From CALSMU01 sp965230225 (GTDB taxonomy: Bacteria > Bacteroidota > Bacteroidia > Flavobacteriales_D > Parvicellaceae), in NCBI GenBank assembly GCA_965230225.1, contig CBDDKM010000004.1, forward strand, positions 186,001 through 250,000: a stretch of 64,000 nucleotides of DNA, written 5' to 3'. The position numbers and the translations under genes are program-made. The number at the start of each line of letters is the position of its first letter. Within the stretch, counting starts at the first letter, position 1. The notes under the pieces are model-generated. The model was not told the origin of the DNA. It worked only from the letters and a program-made list of their open reading frames with translations, and did not search any database. This document shows, piece by piece, positions 1 through 9,059 of this stretch.

Positions 1-684
1 AACAGAGAAGGTGGAATGGGAAGCCTAGATTTATACTCATTCGAAATGCCTAAAAATATGCGACCAATCAAAACCACTTTCATGAAAGGGAAGGTGTATG
101 ATGAGGAAACGAAAAAACCACTGGCAGCAGATTTTCAGTTGTTTGATTTAGAAACTGGAAACCTGTTCAAACGAGCCATAGCAAACTCAGGTAATGGAGA
201 ATTCATTGTAGCCCTTCCAAAGAACAAAGATTTCGCATTGATAGCTGAGCACGATGGGTACTTCTTCTTTTCTAAAAATTATTCTTTAGATAAGCTGGAG
301 CGGAACGATGAAGGATTCTTATTAGACGTTCCAATGAGGCCAATGAAAGGTTCCTTTGTGCTTGAAAACGTATTCTTTGATGTAGATTTGGCCGTTCTTA
401 AAGAAGAGTCATTAGTGGAACTTGGCAAACTGTTTAAGATTCTAAAAGCTAATCCAACCATGAACATTGAGCTTAGCGGACATACCGATAGCGATGGCGA
501 TGACGACCATAACATGGAGCTATCCAAAAGAAGAGCGAAGGCTGTAGTAGATTGGTTGATTAAGGAAGGAATTGACTCCAAAAGATTATCTCATAAAGGA
601 TATGGAGAGACCAAACCAATTGCTCCAAACGATACCGCAGAGAACAAAGCTAAGAACCGTAGAACAGAAGTGTTGATAAAGTAA
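1..684 (+). CDS. OmpA-family envelope protein, C-terminal part (5' end outside window)
   Basis: The reading frame is open from base 1, so the gene starts upstream of the window and this is its C-terminal ~227 residues. A carboxypeptidase-regulatory-like fold (from KGKVYDEETKKPL on) is followed by an OmpA C-terminal peptidoglycan-binding domain, seen in FFDVDLAVLKEES, LSGHTDSDG and NRRTEVLIK. The order CRD then OmpA is the same as the end of the PorE-like protein at 49568-51664. From the family, it should anchor an outer-membrane complex to peptidoglycan. Whether TPR and propeller domains precede it cannot be seen here. Confidence 0.85.
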   Translation, partial: NREGGMGSLDLYSFEMPKNMRPIKTTFMKGKVYDEETKKPLAADFQLFDLETGNLFKRAIANSGNGEFIVALPKNKDFALIAEHDGYFFFSKNYSLDKLERNDEGFLLDVPMRPMKGSFVLENVFFDVDLAVLKEESLVELGKLFKILKANPTMNIELSGHTDSDGDDDHNMELSKRRAKAVVDWLIKEGIDSKRLSHKGYGETKPIAPNDTAENKAKNRRTEVLIK

Positions 685-732
685 AGCGAATATTGTAAAT
701 TTGTAGAGCGGATCAATATTAGCTCGCTTTTC

Positions 733-1446
733 GTGAAGAGATCGATAAGGAAAATAATTAGAGCTTTACCGGTAGATTTTTCGCAAAACCAAAAGTACGA
801 TACCTTAACAAAAAAAATTATTAGGATTGTTCTGGAGGAGGACTCTACCTTCGTGGATGTGGGAAGTTATAAAGGAAAGGCTATGGAACTGGCACTTAAA
901 TTTGCGCCAGATGGCTACCATTATGGTTTTGAGCCAATTCCTCATCTCTACAAAAACCTCAAAAAGAAATTTCAGGGTAAGAAGTGTAAAATTAATAACC
1001 TTGGACTAGGTGAAACCAGAGGTAAGTCAACTTTTAACTATGTACGATCCAATCCAGAGAACAGTAGTTTAAAAAATAGTGGAGATAAAAAAGAAAAGAT
1101 AGAGCGACTAGAAATAGAAATCGATTCTCTGAATAATCAATTGTACGGAATTAAAAAGGTAAACCTGATCAAGTTGAATTTGGATGGGGGAGAATTGGAA
1201 GTTTTGAAGGGAGCAAGTCACATTCTAAAAGAATGCAATCCTGTTATTATTTTTAAGCATTTTACCATTCCATCAGATACCCAGGACATTACTGCAGAAA
1301 CCTGGGCTTTCTATGAAGAGTACAATTATAACCTATACACTCTAAAATCTTTTGTAGAAAACCCTGTTCCTCTTACTAGAGGAGAGTTCGAAAAGCTAAC
1401 CATTAACAATCAGGAGTACGCCTTTGTTGCAAGATTTAAAGCTTAA
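733..1446 (+). CDS. FkbM-family SAM-dependent methyltransferase
   Basis: This 237-residue protein has the FkbM methyltransferase pattern: a glycine-rich SAM-binding motif (FVDVGSYKGKAMELA, about residues 36-50), an acidic GFEPIP segment that probably contacts the ribose, and the C-terminal NLIKLNLDGGELEVLKGA stretch. The family O-methylates sugars or natural products; the substrate here is unknown. The start is a GTG, since no ATG lies upstream in frame near a plausible position. The 3' end overlaps the convergent minus-strand gene by 11 bp. Confidence 0.8.
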   Translation: MKRSIRKIIRALPVDFSQNQKYDTLTKKIIRIVLEEDSTFVDVGSYKGKAMELALKFAPDGYHYGFEPIPHLYKNLKKKFQGKKCKINNLGLGETRGKSTFNYVRSNPENSSLKNSGDKKEKIERLEIEIDSLNNQLYGIKKVNLIKLNLDGGELEVLKGASHILKECNPVIIFKHFTIPSDTQDITAETWAFYEEYNYNLYTLKSFVENPVPLTRGEFEKLTINNQEYAFVARFKA

Positions 1447-2884
1447 TAAAGGGGAGAGCTGATTTTGAAAGATTGGGAAAGGAAAGGAAATAAGTTCCTT
1501 TTGGTATGTTAGAAGTGTCAATTCGCCAATCAGTTAATCGTCCTGTGTAGATTATAGCACCTAAAGCATCTTGTATATAGTATTCTCTGTTCATCAATTC
1601 CTCCGTAGGACTAATATTTAGTTCGTTTTCACAAGGGTTGGGGTAGGTAGTCAATTCACTCAGTAAAGTAGGCTCCTCAACATCTGTAATGTCTAAATTA
1701 TCTCCCCAGGTAAATGGAGGTGTAGAGAACAAAGAATCCATTTTAACCACTAATACAGCATTCAAACCATTAGCGGTATAGTCAGTAGTCCCTACCACAA
1801 TATAACTGTGGTCAAAGGTAGTATCTGCCTTTTCTCCAAAGTCGTGGTAAGACGATCCTACTCCCAATGTCGTACCACCCACATACCATCCTCCATTACT
1901 GATGTTGGTCATGCTCATGTCCCAACCACCACTTCCAATGGCCTGCGTGCTGATCAGCATAAATACTTCAGATTCGTCGTACAATTGTGTGGCATACATG
2001 GCCATTTCATCACCAGGGTTAGCAATGATTTTTTGATCATATACATTGGCCCCAGATGGATCAATGGTTTTAAACCAGGCATCTTTTAAATTTCCTGCAA
2101 TGCTAGTAGTATTATACCCGGTAATGTAGTAATTCCCGTTGTTTAGCTCTAAAATAGAATATCCTTCATCTTCAAATACATCTCCGTCTTCATATTCCCA
2201 AATGGTGTTTCCGGCAGAATCCGTCTTCACCACCCAAAGGTTCAAATCTCCACCTACAGAATTGGAACTGGTAGATCCTACAAATAGTAAATCTCCATCA
2301 ACGTTTTCAATTACATTCATGAACTTATCATCATTCGTTCCTCCAAATGTTTTGGTCCATAGCGTATCTCCATCATGATTAAGGCAAATAGCATAGGCAT
2401 CTTTTTGTCCGGCTCCATAGCTATAGGTTTCACCAGCTAATACAACCGTAGTATCCTTTGTTTTAGTCATTCCATAAACGAAGTCCCAATCATCTCCTCC
2501 CACTGTGGTTTCCCATTCTAAGTTTCCGGCACTATCAGTTTTAACCACATAGGCATCATAATCAAATCCATTGCTATTGGTGTATCCACACATCATTAAA
2601 TCATGATCGTATAACTCCACAATGTCCATTCCCCAGTCCATGTTACTTCCTCCAAATGTAGTGGACCATTGAAAGGCCCCTAAAGAGTCTATTTTGAATA
2701 AGTACATGTCAGTATTCCCATTTCCATAGCTTTCTGTAGCTCCTACAATTACGTAAGAGGTGTCAAAAGTGGAAACAATGCTTTTACCATAGTCATTTCC
2801 CGAACCACCGTATCGCTCAATAAAATTGATTTGAGAAATCCCAAGTACAGGAAACAATAACAATATGTGAATCAATAACTTCAT
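1436..2884 (-). CDS. T9SS-exported protein with repeated propeller-like modules
   Basis: The 482-residue protein has an N-terminal signal peptide (MKLLIHILLLFPVLGIS) and repeated units of about 45-50 residues containing FGGSN/GGTNDD, VxTDSAGNxxW and similar motifs, resembling delta-60/SBBP-type beta-propeller repeats of Bacteroidota. The C-terminal ~80 residues start with TYPNPCENELNI and look like a type A T9SS sorting domain. The protein is therefore probably exported across the outer membrane and either attached to the surface or released. It is the last gene of a three-gene minus-strand operon; its ATG overlaps the stop of the upstream gene by 4 bp, suggesting translational coupling. Function unknown. 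Confidence 0.75.
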   Translation of the reverse strand: MKLLIHILLLFPVLGISQINFIERYGGSGNDYGKSIVSTFDTSYVIVGATESYGNGNTDMYLFKIDSLGAFQWSTTFGGSNMDWGMDIVELYDHDLMMCGYTNSNGFDYDAYVVKTDSAGNLEWETTVGGDDWDFVYGMTKTKDTTVVLAGETYSYGAGQKDAYAICLNHDGDTLWTKTFGGTNDDKFMNVIENVDGDLLFVGSTSSNSVGGDLNLWVVKTDSAGNTIWEYEDGDVFEDEGYSILELNNGNYYITGYNTTSIAGNLKDAWFKTIDPSGANVYDQKIIANPGDEMAMYATQLYDESEVFMLISTQAIGSGGWDMSMTNISNGGWYVGGTTLGVGSSYHDFGEKADTTFDHSYIVVGTTDYTANGLNAVLVVKMDSLFSTPPFTWGDNLDITDVEEPTLLSELTTYPNPCENELNISPTEELMNREYYIQDALGAIIYTGRLTDWRIDTSNIPKGTYFLSFPNLSKSALPFIKL

Positions 2885-4119
2885 GGTAAACGATAGCTTA
2901 CAGATATTCCTAATGCTTTTCCATATTGATTAACTGAAAATATCCCCGGAATATTATTACAATTTAACCCAATGTCCATTTTTTCATACCTTTTCATTAG
3001 AGCAACACCCCACTGAAAATTGGTGTATCCACCATAAGAGATGTAAGAACTCAAGGTGGTTTTATCACCAGATTTTAAGCAACCTCCAAAATAAAACTGA
3101 GGCCTGTAATTGCTAGAACTTCTATACCTAAATCCGTAAATAGATTGTAATTTTTTATTTTGCAAAGCTGGCTTATACAAGTAAATCTCAAAAGGTAATA
3201 ATCCAGTTATTCTTTTGGTTTCAGGGGCGATGGATAAAGTATCTTGTAAAGTGGTTGATCCAATAATAGAGCCACTTAAGTCTTCCAAACTATTGATCTC
3301 AAAACCATTGTAATGGAACAAACTGTCTAAATGAGTTACCTGTGTTTGTGTATCAGAAAAGTAAATTCCTAAATTTTTTATTCCAAATACCAGATAATTA
3401 TCGGCGGTGTGGTTAGCTATAGATGATGAATCTCCCAATGGAATAGTATATTCAAAATCAATTCCTATTCCGGTTCCTGCTTGCTGAAAATACCCGGTTC
3501 TGTTTTGGTTGGAACGAGAGAACTCCCCAAATACATCCATTTCCAAATAAGCACCTGAATCAGCAGTGTAGATGTAGCCATTTTGTATCATGCCCATCAT
3601 CTCCTGACTAAAGGTTAGAAAGGACAAACCAAATTTCATGGAGTTGGATTTGTTCAACCCAAAACTCATTTTTCTAAAACTTCTTTGGTGCAGTCCGGTT
3701 TGCTGTAATTGAACAGAATCTCCCTGTAGACCTTGATTTCCAAAAAAGATCAATTGATAGAGGTCTTTAGTAAATTGAACTCCACCAGAAGTAGACGACT
3801 CCATACCTGCATAATACCCCCAATCTTTATACAAATGTGTTTTAGGGCTAGAGTAGTGGAACCCATAATTAGCTTCTCCTCCAAAGAAATTGACATCTCT
3901 GGCTCTATCTAACCCTTTCGTCTTTAAGTCTTCGTCGATGAATCCTCCAAATCGAAATTTGTTAATGAATTCATTAGAGAATACATTAGAACCGTAAAAC
4001 CCTTCGCCATACACCTCAAAATAGTTAGAAGTATCCTGATAAAACCTGGTGCTGTTACCCAGGTTTTGTCCAAATGAGAATAATGGGACAAGGAACGATA
4101 TGATCAGAAAGATTCTCAT
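2881..4119 (-). CDS. Outer-membrane beta-barrel-like protein, function unknown
   Basis: This is a 412-residue protein with a signal peptide (MRIFLIISFLVPLFSFGQ). Its body is rich in alternating polar/aromatic stretches, and it ends in an aromatic-containing strand (GISVSYRLP), as outer-membrane barrels of this phylum often do. The N-terminal FYGSNVFSNEFINKFRFGG segment recalls DUF5723-type proteins, but I am not certain of that assignment. It overlaps both neighbours by 4 bp, so lipoprotein, barrel and T9SS cargo appear to be translated as one unit. It might process or retain the exported partner, which is inference only. Confidence 0.6.
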   Translation of the reverse strand: MRIFLIISFLVPLFSFGQNLGNSTRFYQDTSNYFEVYGEGFYGSNVFSNEFINKFRFGGFIDEDLKTKGLDRARDVNFFGGEANYGFHYSSPKTHLYKDWGYYAGMESSTSGGVQFTKDLYQLIFFGNQGLQGDSVQLQQTGLHQRSFRKMSFGLNKSNSMKFGLSFLTFSQEMMGMIQNGYIYTADSGAYLEMDVFGEFSRSNQNRTGYFQQAGTGIGIDFEYTIPLGDSSSIANHTADNYLVFGIKNLGIYFSDTQTQVTHLDSLFHYNGFEINSLEDLSGSIIGSTTLQDTLSIAPETKRITGLLPFEIYLYKPALQNKKLQSIYGFRYRSSSNYRPQFYFGGCLKSGDKTTLSSYISYGGYTNFQWGVALMKRYEKMDIGLNCNNIPGIFSVNQYGKALGISVSYRLP

Positions 4120-5693
4120 TCGATGTTCACATTATAGTTAAAGTCAGCAACCATTTTATAACCAATCTTATAGTGGTCATATAGTTGAACATGGTTATTA
4201 GGGTCAGCAGTATCAAATACAATTCTTAGAATAATGCGATTGCTCTTTTTTAAAGTTCTCATGTCGATTGCACCCAATTCAATTTGATGATATGATGCGG
4301 AAGGAGTAGTCACTAATCCATTACCATCAATACTGGCCGAAGGGATTAAATCTGGAGAAAATACATGTCCTGCCACCATATTGTTATGATCCAATAATGC
4401 GATATCGATGGAGGCCCCCAACGGAAAACCATTTTCAAGATCGATATTAAAAACTCCGTAATTAATATTATTGGTATCGGAAATATTCAGTTCAATGGTA
4501 TCAACCAGAGTTAAACTCGAAGCAATGGCACTTAATGGCATGTCCACATTCATGTTAATCTCCATAGGAGCATCAGCAGAAATAAAATCGTTGTGCCCGG
4601 ATACATTACCCAATGGGTTGAGCTTCAGTTCCAGCTCATAGCGAAGTTGATCAGGCATTAACTCCAACAGTTGGTCAATATTGGAGTTACTATTGTTCAT
4701 TTGTGTGCTCCATACATAAGGGGTAATGGTAGAACCGTTTTCCTGTGCACGGTTAATGTTTAGAACCGAACCAATAATGGAATGGTTTAAAGAAGAAACA
4801 CCACTTCCTTTAAGACCGCTTATTTCGTTAATTTTTATTCTAGCATCCACACCAACACCATTAATCAATTCAAAGTCAACATCAATTTGGTCTATATCGA
4901 TGGAGCCACTGGTAAATTGATTAAATGCATCAAAATTTGACGTTTCAGGACCTACATCAAAATTCAATTGTCCAAAATACCCTCTGGCATATTGTAACTT
5001 AATATCTTGCATAGTGTTTTCCACATAAATGGTATCCTGATTAGAAGTAGTTACATCACCAGGATTATCGGGGTCTACCTTAACATTAATAGTCGTTTGT
5101 ATCGTGTTCACCTGATTTCCGGTGGTTCCTGTCAAGTCAATAGAATACCCTGAAATATCAAAGCTTCCGGTCACGATCATATTTTGTCCGGGGGAAGCGG
5201 CAGGAACGTATACCAATTTGCTGAAAGGGTTCCCAAACTGATCGGTGGCCACAGGAATTTGGTATTCGTAAATAACCATCCCTTCAATGGTGCTTTCCAG
5301 TTGGTAGTCAATGGTTCCTGATTTAATGGTTACGTTGGTTAATTCTGCTCCTCCTGCATCAATGAGGTTATCCTCCGGTTGATTAATAAAGGATTGTCCG
5401 GGAGTAAATGTAACCGGAACTGAGAAGGGGATAGAAAATGTATCAGCCAAAGTAGTATCTGGCAAATTCACTAAAGAATCTAAGTCCAATGAGTATAAGT
5501 TCAGGTCCAGGTTTAAATTGATGGAGCTATCAGGATTAACCACGATGGTAGAATCCGGTAGAATATCTGAAAGTCCCATTTCTCCATAAACAACAGGAGC
5601 AATTAGGTCTACATTCCATCGTATAGCTTCCTCCCTTTTTCGGCAAGATGCCAGAATCAGAACCAATAGTATAATGCTAATTATCTTCTGCAT
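4116..5693 (-). CDS. Predicted lipoprotein, function unknown
   Basis: The 525-residue protein begins MQKIISIILLVLILASC, a lipoprotein signal peptide with lipobox LASC (Cys at residue 17), followed by RKRE. The rest is beta-rich and Asp/Ser/Thr/Asn-rich with no catalytic motif that I recognise. It is the first gene of the operon running to 1436 and overlaps the next gene by 4 bp. A TATTTTTG promoter-like box lies only 7 nt before its ATG. Confidence 0.65.
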   Translation of the reverse strand: MQKIISIILLVLILASCRKREEAIRWNVDLIAPVVYGEMGLSDILPDSTIVVNPDSSINLNLDLNLYSLDLDSLVNLPDTTLADTFSIPFSVPVTFTPGQSFINQPEDNLIDAGGAELTNVTIKSGTIDYQLESTIEGMVIYEYQIPVATDQFGNPFSKLVYVPAASPGQNMIVTGSFDISGYSIDLTGTTGNQVNTIQTTINVKVDPDNPGDVTTSNQDTIYVENTMQDIKLQYARGYFGQLNFDVGPETSNFDAFNQFTSGSIDIDQIDVDFELINGVGVDARIKINEISGLKGSGVSSLNHSIIGSVLNINRAQENGSTITPYVWSTQMNNSNSNIDQLLELMPDQLRYELELKLNPLGNVSGHNDFISADAPMEINMNVDMPLSAIASSLTLVDTIELNISDTNNINYGVFNIDLENGFPLGASIDIALLDHNNMVAGHVFSPDLIPSASIDGNGLVTTPSASYHQIELGAIDMRTLKKSNRIILRIVFDTADPNNHVQLYDHYKIGYKMVADFNYNVNIE

Positions 5694-5700
5694 TTTGCGT

Positions 5701-5708
5701 CAAAAATA
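5701..5708 (-). promoter_or_regulatory. Candidate -7 box for the lipoprotein operon
   Basis: On the minus strand this is TATTTTTG, fitting TAnnTTTG. It lies 7 nt upstream of the ATG at 5693, so transcription would begin at or next to the start codon. No matching -33 TTTG is seen. The region is AT-rich, so chance is possible. Confidence 0.35.
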
Positions 5709-5782
5709 AATAAATGTTCCACGTTTACCCCTCGTAATGAAAAGATTATCAAATATTTCTGTAGTTTGAATTATTTTCATTA

Positions 5783-5790
5783 TAACTTTG
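5783..5790 (+). promoter_or_regulatory. Candidate -7 box (TAACTTTG)
   Basis: TAACTTTG fits the Bacteroidota TAnnTTTG consensus and lies 21 nt before the ATG at 5812. A TTTG occurs at 5765-5768, but at 14 rather than 19 nt spacing. Confidence 0.5.
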
Positions 5791-5811
5791 TAATAGTTTA
5801 ATATCTGACCG

Positions 5812-6249
5812 ATGAAACTACTTAGACTACTTATAGCCACAATATTGAGTGCGATAGTAATGTTTGCACTTTCATATTATTGGCATGGTGTATTGCTCAA
5901 CGATCTAAGATACATTAGTTATGACAAAAATCTGTTCTTTGGGTTGCTCGCGATAGCTTATTTGGCAATTGGTGGAGCACTATCTTTTGTATTAATGGTC
6001 TATAAGCCAGAAGAAAGGAGAGTACTTAAGCACGTTAGCATTGCAATAGCATCTGGATTTTTAGTTTACCTATTGGCGTTTGTTCTTGGTGTATCCTTTT
6101 CAGGAAAAGGGTTAGAGCATACTGTAGTTAACTTTCTTTGGCAGATGATCGAGCAAGGTATAGGAGGATTCTGTATTAGCGCCTACTATATTATAGCGCA
6201 TAGGAGAGAGAAGTTACTATCCTTTTCTGATGTTAGAGATGAAGATTAA
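5812..6249 (+). CDS. Small integral membrane protein, function unknown
   Basis: The 145-residue protein has about four hydrophobic helices (residues ~3-23, ~42-64, ~74-96 and ~106-128), short charged loops and an acidic tail (SDVRDED). It resembles small DUF1761-like membrane proteins in size and layout, but I cannot assign a family confidently. Its 3' end lies 3 bp from the convergent rarA stop. Confidence 0.6.
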   Translation: MKLLRLLIATILSAIVMFALSYYWHGVLLNDLRYISYDKNLFFGLLAIAYLAIGGALSFVLMVYKPEERRVLKHVSIAIASGFLVYLLAFVLGVSFSGKGLEHTVVNFLWQMIEQGIGGFCISAYYIIAHRREKLLSFSDVRDED

Positions 6250-6252
6250 GCT

Positions 6253-7545
6253 TTAATAACCGTATTTACCCTTCCATATATGGTTGAGGTATTTCTTTAA
6301 GTCCTGCTCTTTCCTATTGTTTTTTGGTTCATAAATCACTTTACCTTCCAGTTCTTTAGGCATGAACTCTTGTTTGTGTAAATCCGCGGTGTCTGTAGCG
6401 TGCGAATAGGCATAATCTTTACCATATCCTAAATCTTTCATCAAATCCGTTGGAGCATTTCTCAAATGAAGTGGAACTGCAAGATCACCGGTTTCATGTA
6501 TTATTTGCTGAGCAATTTTTATGGCCTCATAAGAAGCATTACTCTTAGGAGATGTGGCAAGATAAACAGCGCACTGAGACAAAATTATTCTGCTCTCCGG
6601 CCATCCAATTTTACTTACTGCATCAAAACAACTATTGGCCATAATCAACGCCGAAGGATTAGCATTTCCCACATCTTCTGAGGCAGAAATCAATAATCTT
6701 CGGGCAATAAACTTGGGATCTTCACCTCCTTCAATCATTCTGGCTAACCAATATACCGCGGCATTCGGATCACTACCTCTAATGGACTTGATAAGAGCCG
6801 AAGCAATGTCATAATGTTGTTCTCCACTTTTATCATAGATAGCAACGTTCTGTTGTACATTCTCAAGAACAAAATCGTTGGTAATTTCTTTTTGTCCTTT
6901 AGGTAAAGAGTTGATGGAAATTTCCAGAATATTAAGAAGTTTTCTGGCATCCCCACCAGATATTCTAAGCAGTGCTTCGGTTTCCTTTAACTTAACTCCT
7001 TTACTCTTCAGGATGGAATCTTCCGATAGAGCCTTGTTCATTAATCTCTCCAAATCTTCTCTGGAGTGGTGTTCTAAAACGTAGGTTTGACACCTTGATA
7101 GCAAAGCAGAAATTACCTCAAAAGAAGGGTTTTCTGTTGTGGCACCAATTAGAGTAATTATTCCTTTTTCTACTGCACCCAACAAAGAGTCTTGCTGAGA
7201 CTTACTAAAACGATGAATCTCGTCGATGAAGAGAATGGCATTTTGCCCTCCAAACATTCCCTGGTTCTTAACTTTGGCAATCACCTCCCTTATGTCTTTT
7301 ACCCCACTATTAATAGCCGAAAGAGTATAGAAAGGACGATCTAAAGTCTCGGATATAATTTGAGCAAGTGTCGTTTTTCCCACTCCCGGAGGTCCCCAAA
7401 ATAGAATAGATGGAAGACTACCACTTTCTATGGCTTTTCGCAGTGGTTTTCCTTCACCTACCAAATGTTCCTGCCCAAAATAATCATTAAGAGTTTTTGG
7501 ACGCATACGCTCGGCTAAAGGAATTGTATGTTGCTGATTAACCAT
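6253..7545 (-). CDS. rarA: Replication-associated recombination protein A (RarA/MgsA AAA+ ATPase)
   Basis: A clamp-loader-like AAA+ ATPase that acts at stalled replication forks. Visible motifs are the N-terminal PLAERMRPKTLNDYFGQEHL signature, Walker A GPPGVGKTT (~51-59), Walker B ILFIDEIHRF, a sensor-1 ATTENPSF segment, and the C-terminal MgsA domain (GGEDPKFIARRLLISASEDVG). I place the start at the ATG at 7545 (430 residues) because the conserved family sequence begins right there; the frame stays open to 7605, but that 20-residue extension is not family-like. A TATTTTTG box 6 nt upstream also favours this start. Confidence 0.93.
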   Translation of the reverse strand: MVNQQHTIPLAERMRPKTLNDYFGQEHLVGEGKPLRKAIESGSLPSILFWGPPGVGKTTLAQIISETLDRPFYTLSAINSGVKDIREVIAKVKNQGMFGGQNAILFIDEIHRFSKSQQDSLLGAVEKGIITLIGATTENPSFEVISALLSRCQTYVLEHHSREDLERLMNKALSEDSILKSKGVKLKETEALLRISGGDARKLLNILEISINSLPKGQKEITNDFVLENVQQNVAIYDKSGEQHYDIASALIKSIRGSDPNAAVYWLARMIEGGEDPKFIARRLLISASEDVGNANPSALIMANSCFDAVSKIGWPESRIILSQCAVYLATSPKSNASYEAIKIAQQIIHETGDLAVPLHLRNAPTDLMKDLGYGKDYAYSHATDTADLHKQEFMPKELEGKVIYEPKNNRKEQDLKKYLNHIWKGKYGY

Positions 7546-7551
7546 CAAAAT

Positions 7552-7559
7552 CAAAAATA
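7552..7559 (-). promoter_or_regulatory. Candidate -7 box for rarA
   Basis: The minus strand reads TATTTTTG, matching TAnnTTTG, 6 nt before the chosen rarA ATG. It would give a leaderless or nearly leaderless mRNA. No good -33 element is seen. Confidence 0.35.
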
Positions 7560-7697
7560 AAGAATGATTCTGTTGCACGGTTTCATTTGGTGATAATCTT
7601 ATCACCAGAACTAAATTTTTGTTGTTAGTAATTTTCGAAAAACTGATGTTGGAGGGGGAGTAGAAAGAATACCTTTAGAGGAACAATCAATTTTGAT

Positions 7698-9059
7698 ATG
7701 CGCGTACATTTTATAGCAATAGGAGGAAGTGCCATGCACAATTTAGCAATGGCCCTGCATTTAAAAGGATATCAGGTAACCGGATCGGACGATGAGATAT
7801 TTGAGCCGTCCAAAGGTCGACTCAAGAAATATGGTTTACTGCCAGAATCAATCGGGTGGGATGCAGCCAAAATTACCGAAAATATCGATGCTGTAATCCT
7901 GGGAATGCACGCCAGAGAGGACAACCCTGAGCTAAAGAAAGCACAAGAACTAGGGCTTAAAATCTTCTCTTATCCGGAATATTTGTACGAGCAAACCAAA
8001 AACAAAACCAGAGTGGTAATTGGAGGAAGTCACGGAAAAACTTCCATTACCTCAATGATATTACATGTGCTAAACCACCATCAAGTAGATCACGACTATA
8101 TGGTTGGAGCACAACTGGAAGGGTTTGAGTGTATGGTAAAACTTTCGGAAGAAGCTAAAATTGTAATTCTGGAAGGAGATGAATACTTGAGTTCACCTAT
8201 CGATAGAAGACCTAAATTCCACTTGTATCATCCCAACATTGCATTGTTAAGTGGTATTGCCTGGGATCACATCAATGTATTCCCAACGTTCGAAAATTAC
8301 GTGGAGCAGTTTAGCATCTTTGCCGATAAAATTGAGCAAGACGGAGCTATTGTGTATTGCGTTGCAGACGAAAATGTAAAAAAGGTAGCGCAGGGAGCAA
8401 GAAAGGATGTCCATAAAATTCCTTATCAAACTCATCGACACAGAATTGAGAATGGAATTACGTATCTAATTGATGGAAATAACAAAGAGTATCCACTAGA
8501 AATATTCGGAGAGCACAATCTTCAAAACCTCAACGGAGCCATGTTGGTGTGCGAAGAGTTGGGATTGAAAAGAGAGCAATTTTACGAAGCCATTCAGAAT
8601 TTTAAAGGAGCTTCAAAACGACTGGAACTGGTTAAAAGAACCAACGATAGTGTGATGTATAAAGACTTTGCCCACTCACCATCCAAACTGAAAGCTACTA
8701 CGCAGGCATTAAAAAATCAATTCCCGGATAGAACATTGATAGCATGTATGGAACTACACACGTTTAGTAGCTTAAACAAAGAGTTTTTAGGTCAGTACGA
8801 TGGAGCTATGGCTAATGCAGATAAGGCTTTTGTTTACTATAGCCCAAAAACATTGGAACATAAAAGGTTAGAGGCAATTACTAAAGAAGAGGTAAAGGCC
8901 GCATTTAATTCAGAAAACGTAGAAGTTTTTACTGAGTCATCTGATTTACTGGATCAATTGAAATCTGAAAACTGGAACAAGAAAAACCTGCTAATGATGA
9001 GCAGCGGAAACTTTAATGGAGTGGATTTTAATGACCTTGGAGAGGATCTACTTAGCTAA
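7698..9059 (+). CDS. mpl: UDP-N-acetylmuramate:L-alanyl-gamma-D-glutamyl-meso-diaminopimelate ligase (Mpl)
   Basis: A cytoplasmic Mur-ligase family enzyme that recycles the murein tripeptide onto UDP-MurNAc. The 453-residue protein starts with the MurC-like Rossmann motif (HFIAIGGSAMHNLAMAL, with the Ser typical of Mpl). It has the ATP-binding loop GGSHGKTS (109-116), a GDEYLSS motif and the C-terminal ACMELHTFSSLN region, which distinguish it from MurC. Length is as expected for the family. Its stop overlaps the convergent SDR gene by 8 bp. Confidence 0.92.
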   Translation: MRVHFIAIGGSAMHNLAMALHLKGYQVTGSDDEIFEPSKGRLKKYGLLPESIGWDAAKITENIDAVILGMHAREDNPELKKAQELGLKIFSYPEYLYEQTKNKTRVVIGGSHGKTSITSMILHVLNHHQVDHDYMVGAQLEGFECMVKLSEEAKIVILEGDEYLSSPIDRRPKFHLYHPNIALLSGIAWDHINVFPTFENYVEQFSIFADKIEQDGAIVYCVADENVKKVAQGARKDVHKIPYQTHRHRIENGITYLIDGNNKEYPLEIFGEHNLQNLNGAMLVCEELGLKREQFYEAIQNFKGASKRLELVKRTNDSVMYKDFAHSPSKLKATTQALKNQFPDRTLIACMELHTFSSLNKEFLGQYDGAMANADKAFVYYSPKTLEHKRLEAITKEEVKAAFNSENVEVFTESSDLLDQLKSENWNKKNLLMMSSGNFNGVDFNDLGEDLLS

